DNA of 64,000 nucleotides, taken from the NCBI GenBank assembly GCA_963789825.1, contig CAWBME010000007.1:1-64000 (forward strand), read 5' to 3'. Position numbers and translations under genes: made by a program. The stretch is from PFL42 sp963789825 (lineage in GTDB: Bacteria > Chloroflexota > Anaerolineae > Anaerolineales > E44-bin32). Of this stretch, positions 20,010 through 30,256 are shown in pieces (within the stretch, counting starts at the first letter, position 1; every line of letters starts with the position of its first letter). The notes below the pieces were generated by a model that was not told where the DNA came from, made no database searches, and was given only the letters and a program-made list of their open reading frames with translations.

Positions 20010-20201
20010 GTCCAGGCTGCTCGCCTGCGACGTCTGTCCGATTCAACGCGACGATCGCGCAAGCACTCGGGGGCTCGCCCTCGCTGGAGGCTTGCGCGCG
20101 CGGCGGGACGACGGGGGAAGCTCGGCCATTCGGCTGCCGTGAGGCGGTCGGGGACGATCCTCACCCTCAGGCAGTGGACCGCCAGGCGCGCGCCTCGGCT
20201 G

Positions 20202-20793
20202 TCAGGGCGCGGTTGACCCCTGGAGGCCGCAGTGCGGCGAGCCGTCGGCCTCGGCCTGGACGGCGAATCGCAGCGGCGACCCAAACCCCAGCATTTCGTC
20301 CAAGGTCAACTCCACGACCATAGGGAGTGGAGCGTCAGCAGGAATGGGCGCGCCGAGTTCGTAGATCGGTCTCCTGGCCGATGTTGAAGGAGCTATCCTC
20401 TCCGCCGCCCCCACCACCGCCCGCCCGCGGCTCGAGCTCCAGCTCCGAACCGCCGTAGAAGATGGCGGCGTCCACGATGGGCATGGGAGGCGTGTAGTCG
20501 GGAGGCGTGCCGCTTGGGAGACGGATTCCGTGTAGGGCGACATTCAGTCGGAGACAGCGTGCTGCGTGAGTCACTCGCGGCAGTTCGAGCGTGGCGCCCG
20601 TGCTGCTCGTCACCGAATGGGTCAGGGGCGGCGCGGTTGCAGCTTCTGCAGTCGCGGGCGGAGCGGTCGGCGCAGCAGTTGGCGGGATGGGCGAAGGGGG
20701 CGCGGCAGCGGTTGGGGATGGCGGTAGTGGAGGAGAGCAAGCTGCCGTCAGCAGCAGCCAGCCAGCGAGCGTCGAGACTCGGATGGCATTCAA
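20202..20793 (-). pseudogene. Putative lipoprotein with Pro/Ala/Thr-rich linker (one frame change)
   Basis: From the TTG at 20793, preceded by GGGAG, the protein opens MNAIRVSTLAGWLLLTAACS, a lipoprotein signal with lipobox LTAAC; the Cys would be lipid-modified. A ~50-residue Pro/Ala/Thr linker follows, then a domain with TLELPRVTHAARCLRLNVAL and FYGGSELELEP. Near 20370 the frame shifts and the C-terminus continues as LGAPIPADAPLPMVVELTL to a stop at 20202. I do not recognise the domain. It lies downstream of a receiver protein and the giant cadherin-like protein on the same strand. Confidence 0.5.
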
Positions 20794-20899
20794 CGGCTCA
20801 CACTCCCTACCCGGTTCGAGGGCACGTGCTTGACCCTGCCCGTCAGAGCGCCAGACTCTCAATCCCCTAGCGGTGGTGGCGAGGAGCGGCCTCCGTGAG

Positions 20900-21890
20900 T
20901 CACTGCCAAGCAGGTCGCGTGTTGACAGGAATGGGCGGCTCGGCGCCCGCCTCAGCGGCACTGCCGGCGTAGGTCTGGCGCAGCGCTTCCAGCGCCTTGA
21001 GATTCCTCACCAATTGCAGGATCACCTCACGTTCCTCCGCGCTGCGCGCCATGCCCAGCAGGCGGGCCAGGCCCTGCGCCATGCCGGCCAGTGGCGTCAC
21101 CATCTCGGAGGTGATCTCCCTGCCTTCCTCGGTCAGATCGCGGATCACCACCACGCGGCTTCCCGCCGCCCCAGGGCGACTGGACAACCGAATGGTCGTC
21201 AACTGCAAGGTCCGGCCGTCGAGGTACACCAGGCTGGGCTCGAACGCCTCCCGCCCGCGCACCGAGTTCGAGGTAGGCCGTGATCGGGCCCTCCGCCGAG
21301 GCGAGATCAAGCTCCAGCCAGCGTTTGCCGAAGTCGTTGCCTGGCACCAGCCCGCGATTGCCGCCCAGGATCAGGATGCCTTCGGGGAGCTGAGCCATGA
21401 TCTCGCGCATCTCGCGATCCTGCCGGCTGACCTGCAGCAGGCGGTCGGCAACCTCCTGCTCCAGCATATCGCCGCGTCGGCGCTGGATCTCGGCCATGCG
21501 CTGGTTCTCGATCCGCAGACGGCGGTACTCCAGCGCGCGAAAGGCCGTGTTCTCGAGCACACTGATGTGGTCGAACGGCTTGGTCAGATAGGCGAAGGCG
21601 CCGTTGTTCACGGCCTGGATGGCGGTCTCCAGCGTGGCGCCGCCGGTGACGATCACGACCTGCAGATTCGGGTCACGCGACTTGGCCTGCTCGAGCAGCT
21701 CGAGGCCGCTCCGGCCGGGCATGTTGATGTCGGTGATCAGCAGGTGATACTCCCCCTGCTCGAGCATCGCCGCAGCCCGGCTTCCATCCTGTGCCGAGTC
21801 GGCGCGCAGGTTCATGCGCTGGATGCGGCGCAGCATCAAACCCAGCAGCGCATCATCATCGTCGGCGATCAGGACCGTGGCCGGTTCCAT
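20900..21890 (-). pseudogene. Response-regulator receiver with PAS-like and helical C-terminus (one frame change)
   Basis: From ATG 21890: a receiver domain (residues 1-~120) with VLIADDDDALL, phospho-acceptor in LLITDINMPGRSG, the Lys strand AYLTKPFDH and the conserved Thr/Ala strand. A coiled helix (QRMAEIQRRRGDMLEQEVADRL) leads into a PAS-like domain (IMAQLPEGILILGGNRGLV). The frame changes near 21270, after which PSLVYLDGRTLQLTTIRLSS and VVVIRDLTEEGREI continue the PAS domain, followed by a helical tail to 20900. No kinase or DNA-binding output remains. Same strand as the giant surface protein, 100 nt after it. Confidence 0.7.
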
Positions 21891-21990
21891 CGTCCGATCT
21901 CCCCGTGCGCGAGCACGCCTTGCAGCTCCCTCCCCCAAGGCCCCCGTTCCACTCTCGGGGGGGCCTGGGCCGTTCCGTCTCCCCTGGCGC

Positions 21991-24900
21991 CTACGGCCCG
22001 GGCATGGGGGTTGGGGACACCGTCAGCGCCCCCGGAGGGGCAAACAGGCCAAACAGGTAGCGGAGCAGCCAGCCGCTGTCAGAAGCGGCGTACACGCCGT
22101 CTGCACGGCCCCAGAGCGGCCTGCGGGAGAGCCGGTCCCAGCGGACGTTGGTCAGGACCGCCGCCATGGATTCGGACGGGGGCTCTTCCCCCCCGCCTGG
22201 GGGCACGGCAGGTGCCTCCTCGCCGCCGAGTGGTTCGGCCGGGGGCTCTCCCCCTCCGCCAGGCGGAACGACAGGTGGTTCTTCGCCGGCAGGTGGCTCC
22301 GTTGGAGGCTCTGGAACGGGCCCTGGCGGCTCTGTGGCAGGCGCCGGCGGCTCGCTGGGCTCGGGTGCAGGCGTGGCCTCCTCCGTCGGCACGACAACCG
22401 GCTCAGGCGTCGGCGGCAGCTTCTGTCGGCGGATCGGTCGGTGCGCTGGTCTCGACCGGCGTCTCCTCGGCGGTGGCCGTGCCTTCGGCTGTGGGCGGCG
22501 CCACCGAGGCCGAAGGTGTCTCTTCGGGCGCGACAGCCGTGGAGGTCTCGCTGACCTCCGGGCTCACGGTCAAGGTCGGATCGGCGGGATCCGTTGTCGG
22601 TGTGCCGCTGGCCTCCGCAGTGATGGTCGGCTCCACGGTCTCGGTCGGCGTCGGCGAGCCGAGCGGTGTCAATTCCACGGGCATCATCATGGAGAAGAGC
22701 ATCGTCGGCGGCGTCAGGATGCTCACGGTAACGGTGTCGTCGGAGCTGGAAGCGTTGGCCGCCGTGACTTCCGCCCGGTTGGTGTTGTCGCAGCTCGGGG
22801 AGGGCGCGGCATCGACCCGAGCCCTCGGCGCGAGCACCCGCGCCTCTCCCTGGTCCAAGTCCCCGAGGGAGCCAAAGCTGGGCGACCCGACCCAGTGGAA
22901 GCAGTCTGCCCAGATCGTCAGAGACCGACACCGAGAAGGCCGTGCCGGGGCCGTTGTTGATGATCGAGATGAAGAACTGCACCTCTTCGCCCGGCGCGGC
23001 CGAGTCGGGGATGGCATCCTTGTTGACGGTCAGATCCGGCTGGTTGATCCCGATGGTGACGGTGGCCACGTTCGACGGGGCGCCATCGTTGTCCCAGACC
23101 TGGTAGGTGAAGCTGTCCGACGCGAAGGGGGCCACATTGGGCGTGTAGGTGAAGGTCCCATCGCCGTTGTTGATGACCGTCCCATTGGCCGGGCCGCCAA
23201 CCACGGTCGCCGTGGAGGCTACGACGGATCCATCGATATCGTAGTCATTCCCGACGGCGTTGATCGTGACCGGCACGCCCTGATTGGTGGATCGGCTGTC
23301 GTCGACAGCCGTCGGCGGGTCGTTGACGCTGTTGACGACCACCGTCGCCGTGCCCGGGTTGGAGGTGGCGCCCTGGTCGTCATCGATGGTGTAGGTCAAG
23401 CTGGCAACGCCGTAGAAGTTGGCGCCGGGCGTGAAGGTTACTGTCCCATCGCCGTTGGCGGCGCACGACGCGCCTCCCGGGCAAGAGACGATCGCCACCG
23501 ACGCGGGAACCACCGTGGTCTCAACATCGAAGTCATTGGCGGCAACGTCGATGACCGTGCTTGTATCCTCGTCGGTCGACCCACCGTCATCATCGACCGC
23601 GACCGGCGGATCGTTGACCGGGTGACAAGCAGAAACACCGTGGCGCTGTCGGAATCGGGTAGAGTGAGGATGTCTCCATCGGTGACGGTGTACGTCGAAC
23701 GTGACGGCGCCTGTGCACTCATCTGTCGGCGCGGTGTATTCGATCCGGATTCCGCTTGCCGGCCCGGGGCTGCCGGTCACGACCGCCGCGCCACTTGCCG
23801 CACAGCCAGGGAAGGTTGGCCCGGCTGTAACGGCGACGGTGAGCGGTTCATCCCCCAGCCCCATGTCATTGGCCAGCACGTTGATGACGAGGGTCTGCCC
23901 TTCGCCGACCAACAGGAATCCCGAATTGGGGTCGTCGGTCGCGATCGGCGTGTCGTCGGCTTCGTTGACCGTCACATTGACCGTGGCGGTGGCCGATCCG
24001 CCGTCGCCATCGCTCATGGTGTAGGCGAACGAATCGAGGCCGACATAGTTCGCCGCAGGGTTGTAGAAGACGGACACATTCCCGGGTGTGTTGATACTGG
24101 CCGTGCCGTGGCTCGGCGGCGTGACCGACGTCACCCGCCAGTTCGCTGGGAGGGCTTCAGGATCGCTGTCATTCAACAGCGGGAAGACCTCACTTGGTCA
24201 CGTCCTCATCTGTCATTTCGTTGTCATCGACCGCATCCGGCCAACCGTTGACTGTAATACCCACATCGGCGCTATCGCACAGTTCGTCCCCGGTTCCCGG
24301 TAGCCCATCCACGCCCGGATCACAGATCGTGTAGGAGACAGTTTCCTGTCCCCACACTCCACCCGCCAGGTGTGTAGAGCAGGGTGTCGTCCGCCGGGTC
24401 GAAGGGGTCAGCGCCCAGGTCGAGATCAATCGATGAATCGATGCCCACCCCTAGCGGAGGCCCTGAGGATCGACCCAACCCGTGATCGTCAGCGGATCAG
24501 GAGGCGTGTCGGGATCGCTATCGTTTGCCAGGACATCGATCGTCTCGGGCGTGTCCTGCTGGGCGAAGAGCGTATCGTCGAGGGCGACTGGGGCCATGTT
24601 GATCGAATTGACCGTTATGTCCACCGTCGCCGCGTTGGAGGTCGCCGGCGGCAAGAACAGGTCATCGACCGTGTAGTGGAAGCTGTCGGGACCGTGGTAC
24701 CCGGCACTTGGACGATACGTGATCTCTCCGGTGATGGGGTTGATCGGTAGCACGATGCTGCCGTGATCCGGCGGATCCGTGATGGTGACGGTTGCTGGGT
24801 CAAGCCCCTGGTCGGAGTCCGAATCCTTGCTGTGGTTCGCCGGGCAGGCTCAGCTTGAGGACGTCGATGACGACATCGGTGTTTTCGTCGGTCACCGCTG

Positions 24901-27812
24901 TGTCGTCTTCAGCGACAGGCGGATCGTTGACGTAGATGGTGATCACAGCCACCGACCACTCGCCAACTGGGAGGTCCGAGTCCGTTACTCGGTAGCTGCA
25001 CGTGGTCGAGCCTGCGAATCCCGGGCCCGGCGTGAAGCGAACGGAAGTGGAGGTGATGGGGACTACCTCGCATGTACCCTCAGCCGGATCGGAGACATCA
25101 ATCTCAATCGTGATCCTCAATGGCACATCGCCAATGCCAGTGTCAGGGCCCCAGCCGTTGTCCAGCAGCACAGGGACGAAGACTCGATTGCCGGAAGTGG
25201 TGAAGGCATTGTCCGGCACGGCGTTCGGGGTGTCGTTCACCGCCCCAACTTGGATGCTCACCGTCGCAGCACTCGATCGCGCCCCCGTTGTGTCGGCGAC
25301 GGTGTACTGGAAGGTCACCGGCCCAAAGAAGTTGGGCACCGTGAGTTCGTAGGTGATCGCCCCCGTGACGGAGTCGATATCCGTGATCCTGCCGCCGGCG
25401 ATGTTGTAGGGCAGTCCAGTCGCTGGGCATGAGCGCCCGACAATACAGACCGAGTTGGGGGTCGATCGGGTCGTCGCCGGGCAGATCGTTGCCGAGAACA
25501 CCCATGACCACCGGCGCCACCTGGTCTTCCCACATGGGGTATGGACCGTCGTTGTTGGCTAAGGGCGGATCTTGGACCGCCCCGACATTGACTGTCACGG
25601 TCGCCGTGTCGCACTCCAGATCGGCGTCACACACCTGGTAGTCCAGCGTGTCAGGCCCGCCCCAGAGGACGTTGTTCCCGTTCGAGCGCGGGCGTGTACA
25701 TGATCCGGATGTCCGGCGGGATGGACGCACCGTTGATCACCTGGACGGCTGCCGACGCCATGATCCGGCGGGTCGGTGACCGTCACGGCGACCGGGATGT
25801 CGACCACCCTCCGGTCCAAATCCGTTGTCCAGGACACGGCCATCAGAATCGGGACATCCTCGCTCGTGGTGAAGACATCGTCATTGGCGTTCGGGAAGTC
25901 GTTCGGGTTGTTGAGCACCGTGATGCGGACGGCAGCGGGCGCCAGGGAGTACAGCGATCCGTCATAGACCCAGTATTGGAAGGTGTCCGTTCCGAAGAAG
26001 TTCGCCCGCGGCGTGTAGACGAAGGTGCCATTCGCCCGGATCTCCAAGCTCCCATTGGCCGCCCAGGCGCCGACTCCGAAGCTGCCCACCGGCCAAGGGA
26101 CGATCGGGTTGATTCCAGCCAGCGTCGGATTGCAGTCCGTGGCCGGGAAGACGCAGTCGACATCCAAGTCGTTGGTGAGGACGGAAGGATTGGGCGGAGG
26201 TGCGCCAATCAGAAGCGCAGTGTCGAGTACCTGGTCCTCGGTCACCTCGTACCCGTTGTCTGCCACGGCAACAGGTCGGTCGTTGACCGGGATCACCTGG
26301 AGGCTCACCGTCGCCGTGGCGCATTCGTCATCCGGCGTTCCGAGCAGCGCCGTCGCCTGTGACCTGGTCGCCCGGGTCGCAGATGCGATACGTCAGGCCT
26401 TGTCCGGCCCGTTGTAGTTCGCAAGTCCGATAGGTACCGGATACGCAGCGTGGCCGGCGTGCCCGGGCTGCCGATCACCACCGCCGTGCCGTTGCTGGGG
26501 CCGGACAGAATCTGAAGCGAGAGCGGTGTGTCCCCTAAGCCCCAATCGTTGAGCACAACGTCGAGCAGCGTCAACACATCCTCACTGACGTTGAACGCGT
26601 CGTCATTGGCGACGGGAACATCGTTCACCGGCGCCACGACCACCGTTACGGTGGCGGTGTCGAACTGGCCGTCGAGATCGGTCACGCGGTAGGTGAAGAC
26701 CTCGGTGCCGTACCAATCGGCGTTCGGCGTGTAGCGAATGCGCAGCGTGGCGGGCGTGCCAGGGCTGTTCAGCACAACCACCGTGCCATTCGCCGGCGGC
26801 GGAACACTGACGGTCAACGGCACGTCACGCAGGTTGATGTCATTGGCCAGGACGTCGATCGTGACGGGCGTGTCCTCGTTGGTGACGGCCGAATCGTCGA
26901 TTGGCGATCGGGATCTCGGTCGGGGTGGCGGTCGGCGTGGGCGTGTAGACGTACACCCGGCGCACGTTCACCGCCGTCTGGAAGTTGCCGCCCTGTGTCT
27001 CCACCTCATTGGTCAGCACGTCGCCGGCCAAGGTCCCGGCCACATTGGCCGTGAAGCGGAAGGTGCGGAAGCTCCCCTGTCCGATCATCCAGCTGCCGGA
27101 CCAGCGGACTTCGTTCCCGCTGGCGGTGCAACCAGCCGGGCTGCACCCACCGCCGAACGACATCTCCGGCTGGCAGCCGGTCGATCACCTCGGTCAGCTC
27201 GGCGCCCGTCGGGTTGCCGTAGTTGATGACCATGATGGTGAATTGCACCGTGGTCGATCCCGGCGGGATGTTGACCGGGTTGGCCAGCTTGACCGGGTAG
27301 ACGAGCGGTGTCGGGGTGGGCGTAATCGTCGGGGTGCTCGTCGCCGGCTGGTTGGTGGCGGTCGTCACGGGCGTGTTGGTGCGGGTGGGTGCGACCGGCG
27401 TGGGCGAGGCGCCGCCCGTCGGCGTGGCAGAAGGGCCGCCAAGCGGTGTGCTGCTCGGCGACACGGCGGTGGCGGTGGGACAGGTGTTCCCCAGCAGGCA
27501 GGTGGTGCTGGTGGCCACCGCGAAGGGGTCGCCCATCCCCAGGTCGCGGATGGCCTCGAGCGCGATCTGCGGCAGCAGCGGACCGAAGGACCAGCCCTGC
27601 CAGGCAGCGTAGTCGGCATTCATGGCAGAGCCGGAAGCCATGCCACTCGTGTCGGGCGCGGCGCCCAGCAGCGAAAGCTGGCCGCAGGTAAAGAGACACA
27701 GGAAGATAGCCAGGATCACCGCCAGCCAGGCGATCCACGCCCGCCGTCGCTTGCGGGCCTGTTCCGAATCACGCTCGACGGGTAGAGGCCCGGCAATCAC
27801 CTGAGTGGCCAT
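21991..27812 (-). pseudogene. Giant membrane-anchored cadherin-like repeat surface protein (many frame changes)
   Basis: Read through at least ten frame changes this is one protein of roughly 1900 residues. N-terminus inside, one transmembrane helix (residues ~26-46, IAWLAVILAIFLCLFTCG), a short region with CLLGNTC, a Thr/Pro linker, a DUF11-type domain (VNIPPGSTTVQFTIMVINYG), about twelve cadherin-like/VCBS-type repeats marked by ND-x-PVA-x-DD and V-x-x-ND, a second DUF11 domain (PGEEVQFFISIINNGPGTAF), a Thr/Glu/Pro stalk and a C-terminal ~55-residue segment. Repeats of this type are calcium-binding adhesion rods. No LPXTG or outer-membrane anchor is seen, so the N-terminal helix probably anchors it. 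A -10 box 6 nt before ATG 27812 predicts a leaderless message. Confidence 0.7.
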
Positions 27813-27818
27813 GGACGC

Positions 27819-27824
27819 ATCCTA
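27819..27824 (-). promoter_or_regulatory. -10 box 6 nt before the giant surface-protein start
   Basis: TAGGAT on the minus strand ends at 27819, six bases before ATG 27812. No clear -35 box at 17-18 nt. Spacing matches the leaderless pattern of other genes in the window. Confidence 0.45.
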
Positions 27825-28092
27825 CCAGAACTCCCCGAGCCCGTGCGAGCAGGCTCCGCATGGCCAAGCCCACCCCGTGAAGGGTTGCCTGGTCCGGCAC
27901 GCTCTCATCTTGGCATACGCTCTCGGTGGAGGCTATCCTACTGAGGGTGTAGGAACAGCGTCATGGGCGCCAGATCTGGCCAGGCTCCGGCGGAACACGC
28001 CACAGGGCCGGGATGTGGCGCCCCACGCTTGCCTGGGCGCGCATTGCAGTTCCCTTTCAGGATCGACTCCACAGGGGTGCCGGCTCCAGGAG

Positions 28093-28500
28093 TCAGGGGT
28101 GGGCAGCCGCGGCGGAAGGCTTGCACTTGGTGGCACCGGAGGCTGGGCAGCCCCGGCCGGCTCCCGGCGCAGCGCCCAGGCCATCCTGCGCAGCCTCAGC
28201 CGGCGAAGGCGGCTCGGGTGTGCAGCGTCCCTCGGGCAGCAAGCAGATCTCGGCGGGCACGCCTGCTTCAGAGCCAGCGAGATTCAGGTCCCTGGCCGCC
28301 TCGAGCAGCAGCGTGTCCAGCACCGGGCCGAAGGTGGTCGGAAGCCAGGGCGAGTAGTCGGCCTGCAGTCGAGGTGTGACCGAAGCCTGCGGGGAGACGG
28401 CGGTCAGCAGCCCACTCAGTGCGGCGCATCCGTAGATGACACACACGATGGAAAGGCACAGCACCAGCCAGGCGATTGCCGCCCAACAGCCGCGCCGCAT
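28093..28500 (-). CDS. Short membrane protein paralogous to the N-terminus of the giant surface protein
   Basis: 135 residues with a transmembrane helix near the N-terminus (IAWLVLCLSIVCVIYGCAALSG) and an extracytoplasmic part ADYSPWLPTTFGPVLDTLLL...ARDLNL...ICLLPEGRCTPEP. These align in order with the giant neighbour (ADYAAWQGWSFGPLLPQIAL, IRDLGM, CLLGNTCPT), so the two share a membrane-anchor and Cys-x5-Cys-type module. After that point the sequence is Pro/Ala-rich and stops, where the neighbour continues with adhesion repeats. It may be a truncated copy or a small partner. Start uncertain; upstream codons stay open for a short distance. Confidence 0.55.
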   Translation of the reverse strand: MRRGCWAAIAWLVLCLSIVCVIYGCAALSGLLTAVSPQASVTPRLQADYSPWLPTTFGPVLDTLLLEAARDLNLAGSEAGVPAEICLLPEGRCTPEPPSPAEAAQDGLGAAPGAGRGCPASGATKCKPSAAAAHP

Positions 28501-28578
28501 CCGACGCCCATCAGCTTGCGTGTCCCCGGCAGGTGCGCCGATGGGGCCGCCTCCTGCTGCCGCGGCGCGGCAGTCTTG

Positions 28579-28820
28579 TTAGCAGGCTGCAAGAAAACGC
28601 CGTGTCATCGTCCAACCCTCTCCCCGAGCCCCTCCCCCTGCAGGAGCCGACATCCGCGACTCACACGAGTCCCGCAGCGGAAGGGGTGGGAATTCCTGGG
28701 GGAGTGGCCCCCCAGATCTTGTTCCCCCTCTACGCCACGGCTTGTGGCGTACCCGTGTGCCGTCCGCGGGGAGGGAGTCAGGGGGCGAGGTCGAGAGCAC
28801 GTGTTTCAGCAAGCTCTTAG
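28579..28820 (+). repeat. Interspersed ~245-bp repeat, copy 3
   Basis: Starts TTAGCAGGCTGCAAGAAAACG and ends TTTCAGCAAGCTCTTAG, with internal blocks shared with the other copies. Its last bases provide the TAA stop (28819-28817) of the minus-strand REC-PAS-pseudokinase gene. Confidence 0.85.
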
Positions 28821-30256
28821 GCGTCCAGCGGAGGAAAAGAGATCGAGAGCACATTGCCGCCCACGTTCTGCCCGCTGAACCACACCTGGCCGCCGATCCG
28901 GTCGACCATGGTCTTGACCATGGCCAGCTCCAGGCCGGAGGTTGCCCGGGAGGAAGCTGGGTCCGAGTAGGCGCGCTCGAAAAGGTGGACCGCGTCGGCG
29001 GCATCGATCGGCGAACCCTGGTCGCGCACGTCGATCCAGACCTGGCCTTGAGCGTAGCGCAGATCGAGCCCGATGGCGCCTCCCTCCGGTGAGCGCCAGA
29101 CGGCCTGAGCGATCAGATTGTCCATCAGCGCCTGCGCCAGACGGCGATCCGCCAGCACCAGTGGAAGCTCGCTCTCGACCCGCAGATGCAGGCTCAGCCC
29201 GCGCTGGCGCAGGTCGTGGCCCGCCTGCGAACTGTCCCAGCTGCGCGCCAGCTCGCCCAGGCAGACCGGCTCCGGCTGCAGGCTTGCTCCGCCCTCAATG
29301 GTGAAGATCTCCAGCAGGTCATCGGCCCACTTGCGAATGGCGCTGAGCTGCGCTACCAGGTTGTCCATCCTGGCCGTGAAGCCCTCGGTGCGAGCCTCCG
29401 GAAGATCATTCAGGGCCATCAGCGAGGCGAATGCCGCCGCCAACGGACCTCGGATGTTCTCAGCCGTTTCGGTCAGCAGACGCATCTTCAACGCATCGAT
29501 CTGCTTGAGGTGGGTGATATCTTGGAGCACCATGACCCACCCCACCCCGTCCTCGCGAACGCCTCCGTTTAGCGGCGTCAGGCTGATCAGGTGCACCTGC
29601 TCCGCCGGCCAGGGCACTTCACTGACCATGGCGCGGTCCGGGGAGGCGCCCTTCCAGTGTTCCAGCAGGATCAGCAGCGGCGCCGGCAGCACGACCGAGG
29701 CACGCTGGCCGACCAGATGCTCGATCTTGAGCAGGCGCGAGGCCTGAGGGTTAGCGACGGCGACCACGCCGCTCGAATCCGCCGAGAGGATGGCGTCGCT
29801 GGTGTTCGTCAACAGGCTGGTCAGGCGCTCGCGCTCCGCCTGGATCTGCGCTTGCAGCTGGGCGCGCTCCAGGCGCAGCTGGCGATGGGCGACCGCTCGC
29901 TCTACGGCCAGGCTGAGGTCGGTCACCTTCTCCAGCGGCTTGGTGAGATAGTCGTAGGCCCCGTTCTCGCGCATCGAGGAGATGGCGGACTCCAGGCTCC
30001 CGACGCCGCTGATCACGATCACCTCGATGAAGGCATCCTGCGTGCGCGCCCGGCGCAGCAGTTCGTAGCCATCCATGCCGGGCATCATCAGGTCGGTGAC
30101 CAGGACCGCAAAGGCCTCGGCGTGTTGGAGCGCCTCGAGCGCCGCCCGGCCGCCATCGACGGCCTCGACCTGGTAGCCGCGCTTGCGCAGATGGCCCGAC
30201 ATCAGCCGCAGGTAGTCCGGATCGTCGTCGGCCACCAACACTCGTACGCCGGTCAC
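28817..30256 (-). CDS. Receiver-PAS protein with a kinase module lacking the phospho-histidine
   Basis: 479 residues. Receiver (1-~120) with VLVADDDPDYL, acceptor Asp in VLVTDLMMPGMDG and Lys in DYLTKPLEK; coiled linker; PAS (about 150-265, NTSDAILSADSSGVVAVAN to WVMVLQDITHLK); then a HisKA-like helix where the H-box reads TAENIRGPL, with Glu at the histidine position; then a worn ATPase fold (MDNLIAQAVWRSPEGG, DVRDQGSPI, SGLELAMVKTMV) missing the second N-box Asn and the first G-box glycines. It is likely a signalling pseudokinase. GTG 30256 overlaps the stop of the upstream true kinase (GTGA), so the two are co-translated. The stop codon lies in repeat copy 3. Confidence 0.85.
   Translation of the reverse strand: MTGVRVLVADDDPDYLRLMSGHLRKRGYQVEAVDGGRAALEALQHAEAFAVLVTDLMMPGMDGYELLRRARTQDAFIEVIVISGVGSLESAISSMRENGAYDYLTKPLEKVTDLSLAVERAVAHRQLRLERAQLQAQIQAERERLTSLLTNTSDAILSADSSGVVAVANPQASRLLKIEHLVGQRASVVLPAPLLILLEHWKGASPDRAMVSEVPWPAEQVHLISLTPLNGGVREDGVGWVMVLQDITHLKQIDALKMRLLTETAENIRGPLAAAFASLMALNDLPEARTEGFTARMDNLVAQLSAIRKWADDLLEIFTIEGGASLQPEPVCLGELARSWDSSQAGHDLRQRGLSLHLRVESELPLVLADRRLAQALMDNLIAQAVWRSPEGGAIGLDLRYAQGQVWIDVRDQGSPIDAADAVHLFERAYSDPASSRATSGLELAMVKTMVDRIGGQVWFSGQNVGGNVLSISFPPLDA

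Noticed and set aside
20997..24251. 1084-residue open frame on the + strand
   Set aside because: It is antisense to the receiver gene and to the giant cadherin-like protein. Long antisense frames are common in GC-rich coding DNA; this one shows no domain, no hydrophobic pattern and no start signal, whereas the opposite strand has clear motifs.
21991..27812. Sortase-anchored adhesin
   Set aside because: No LPXTG-type motif, terminal hydrophobic segment or basic tail at the C-terminus, and no sortase gene nearby. The anchor is the N-terminal helix.
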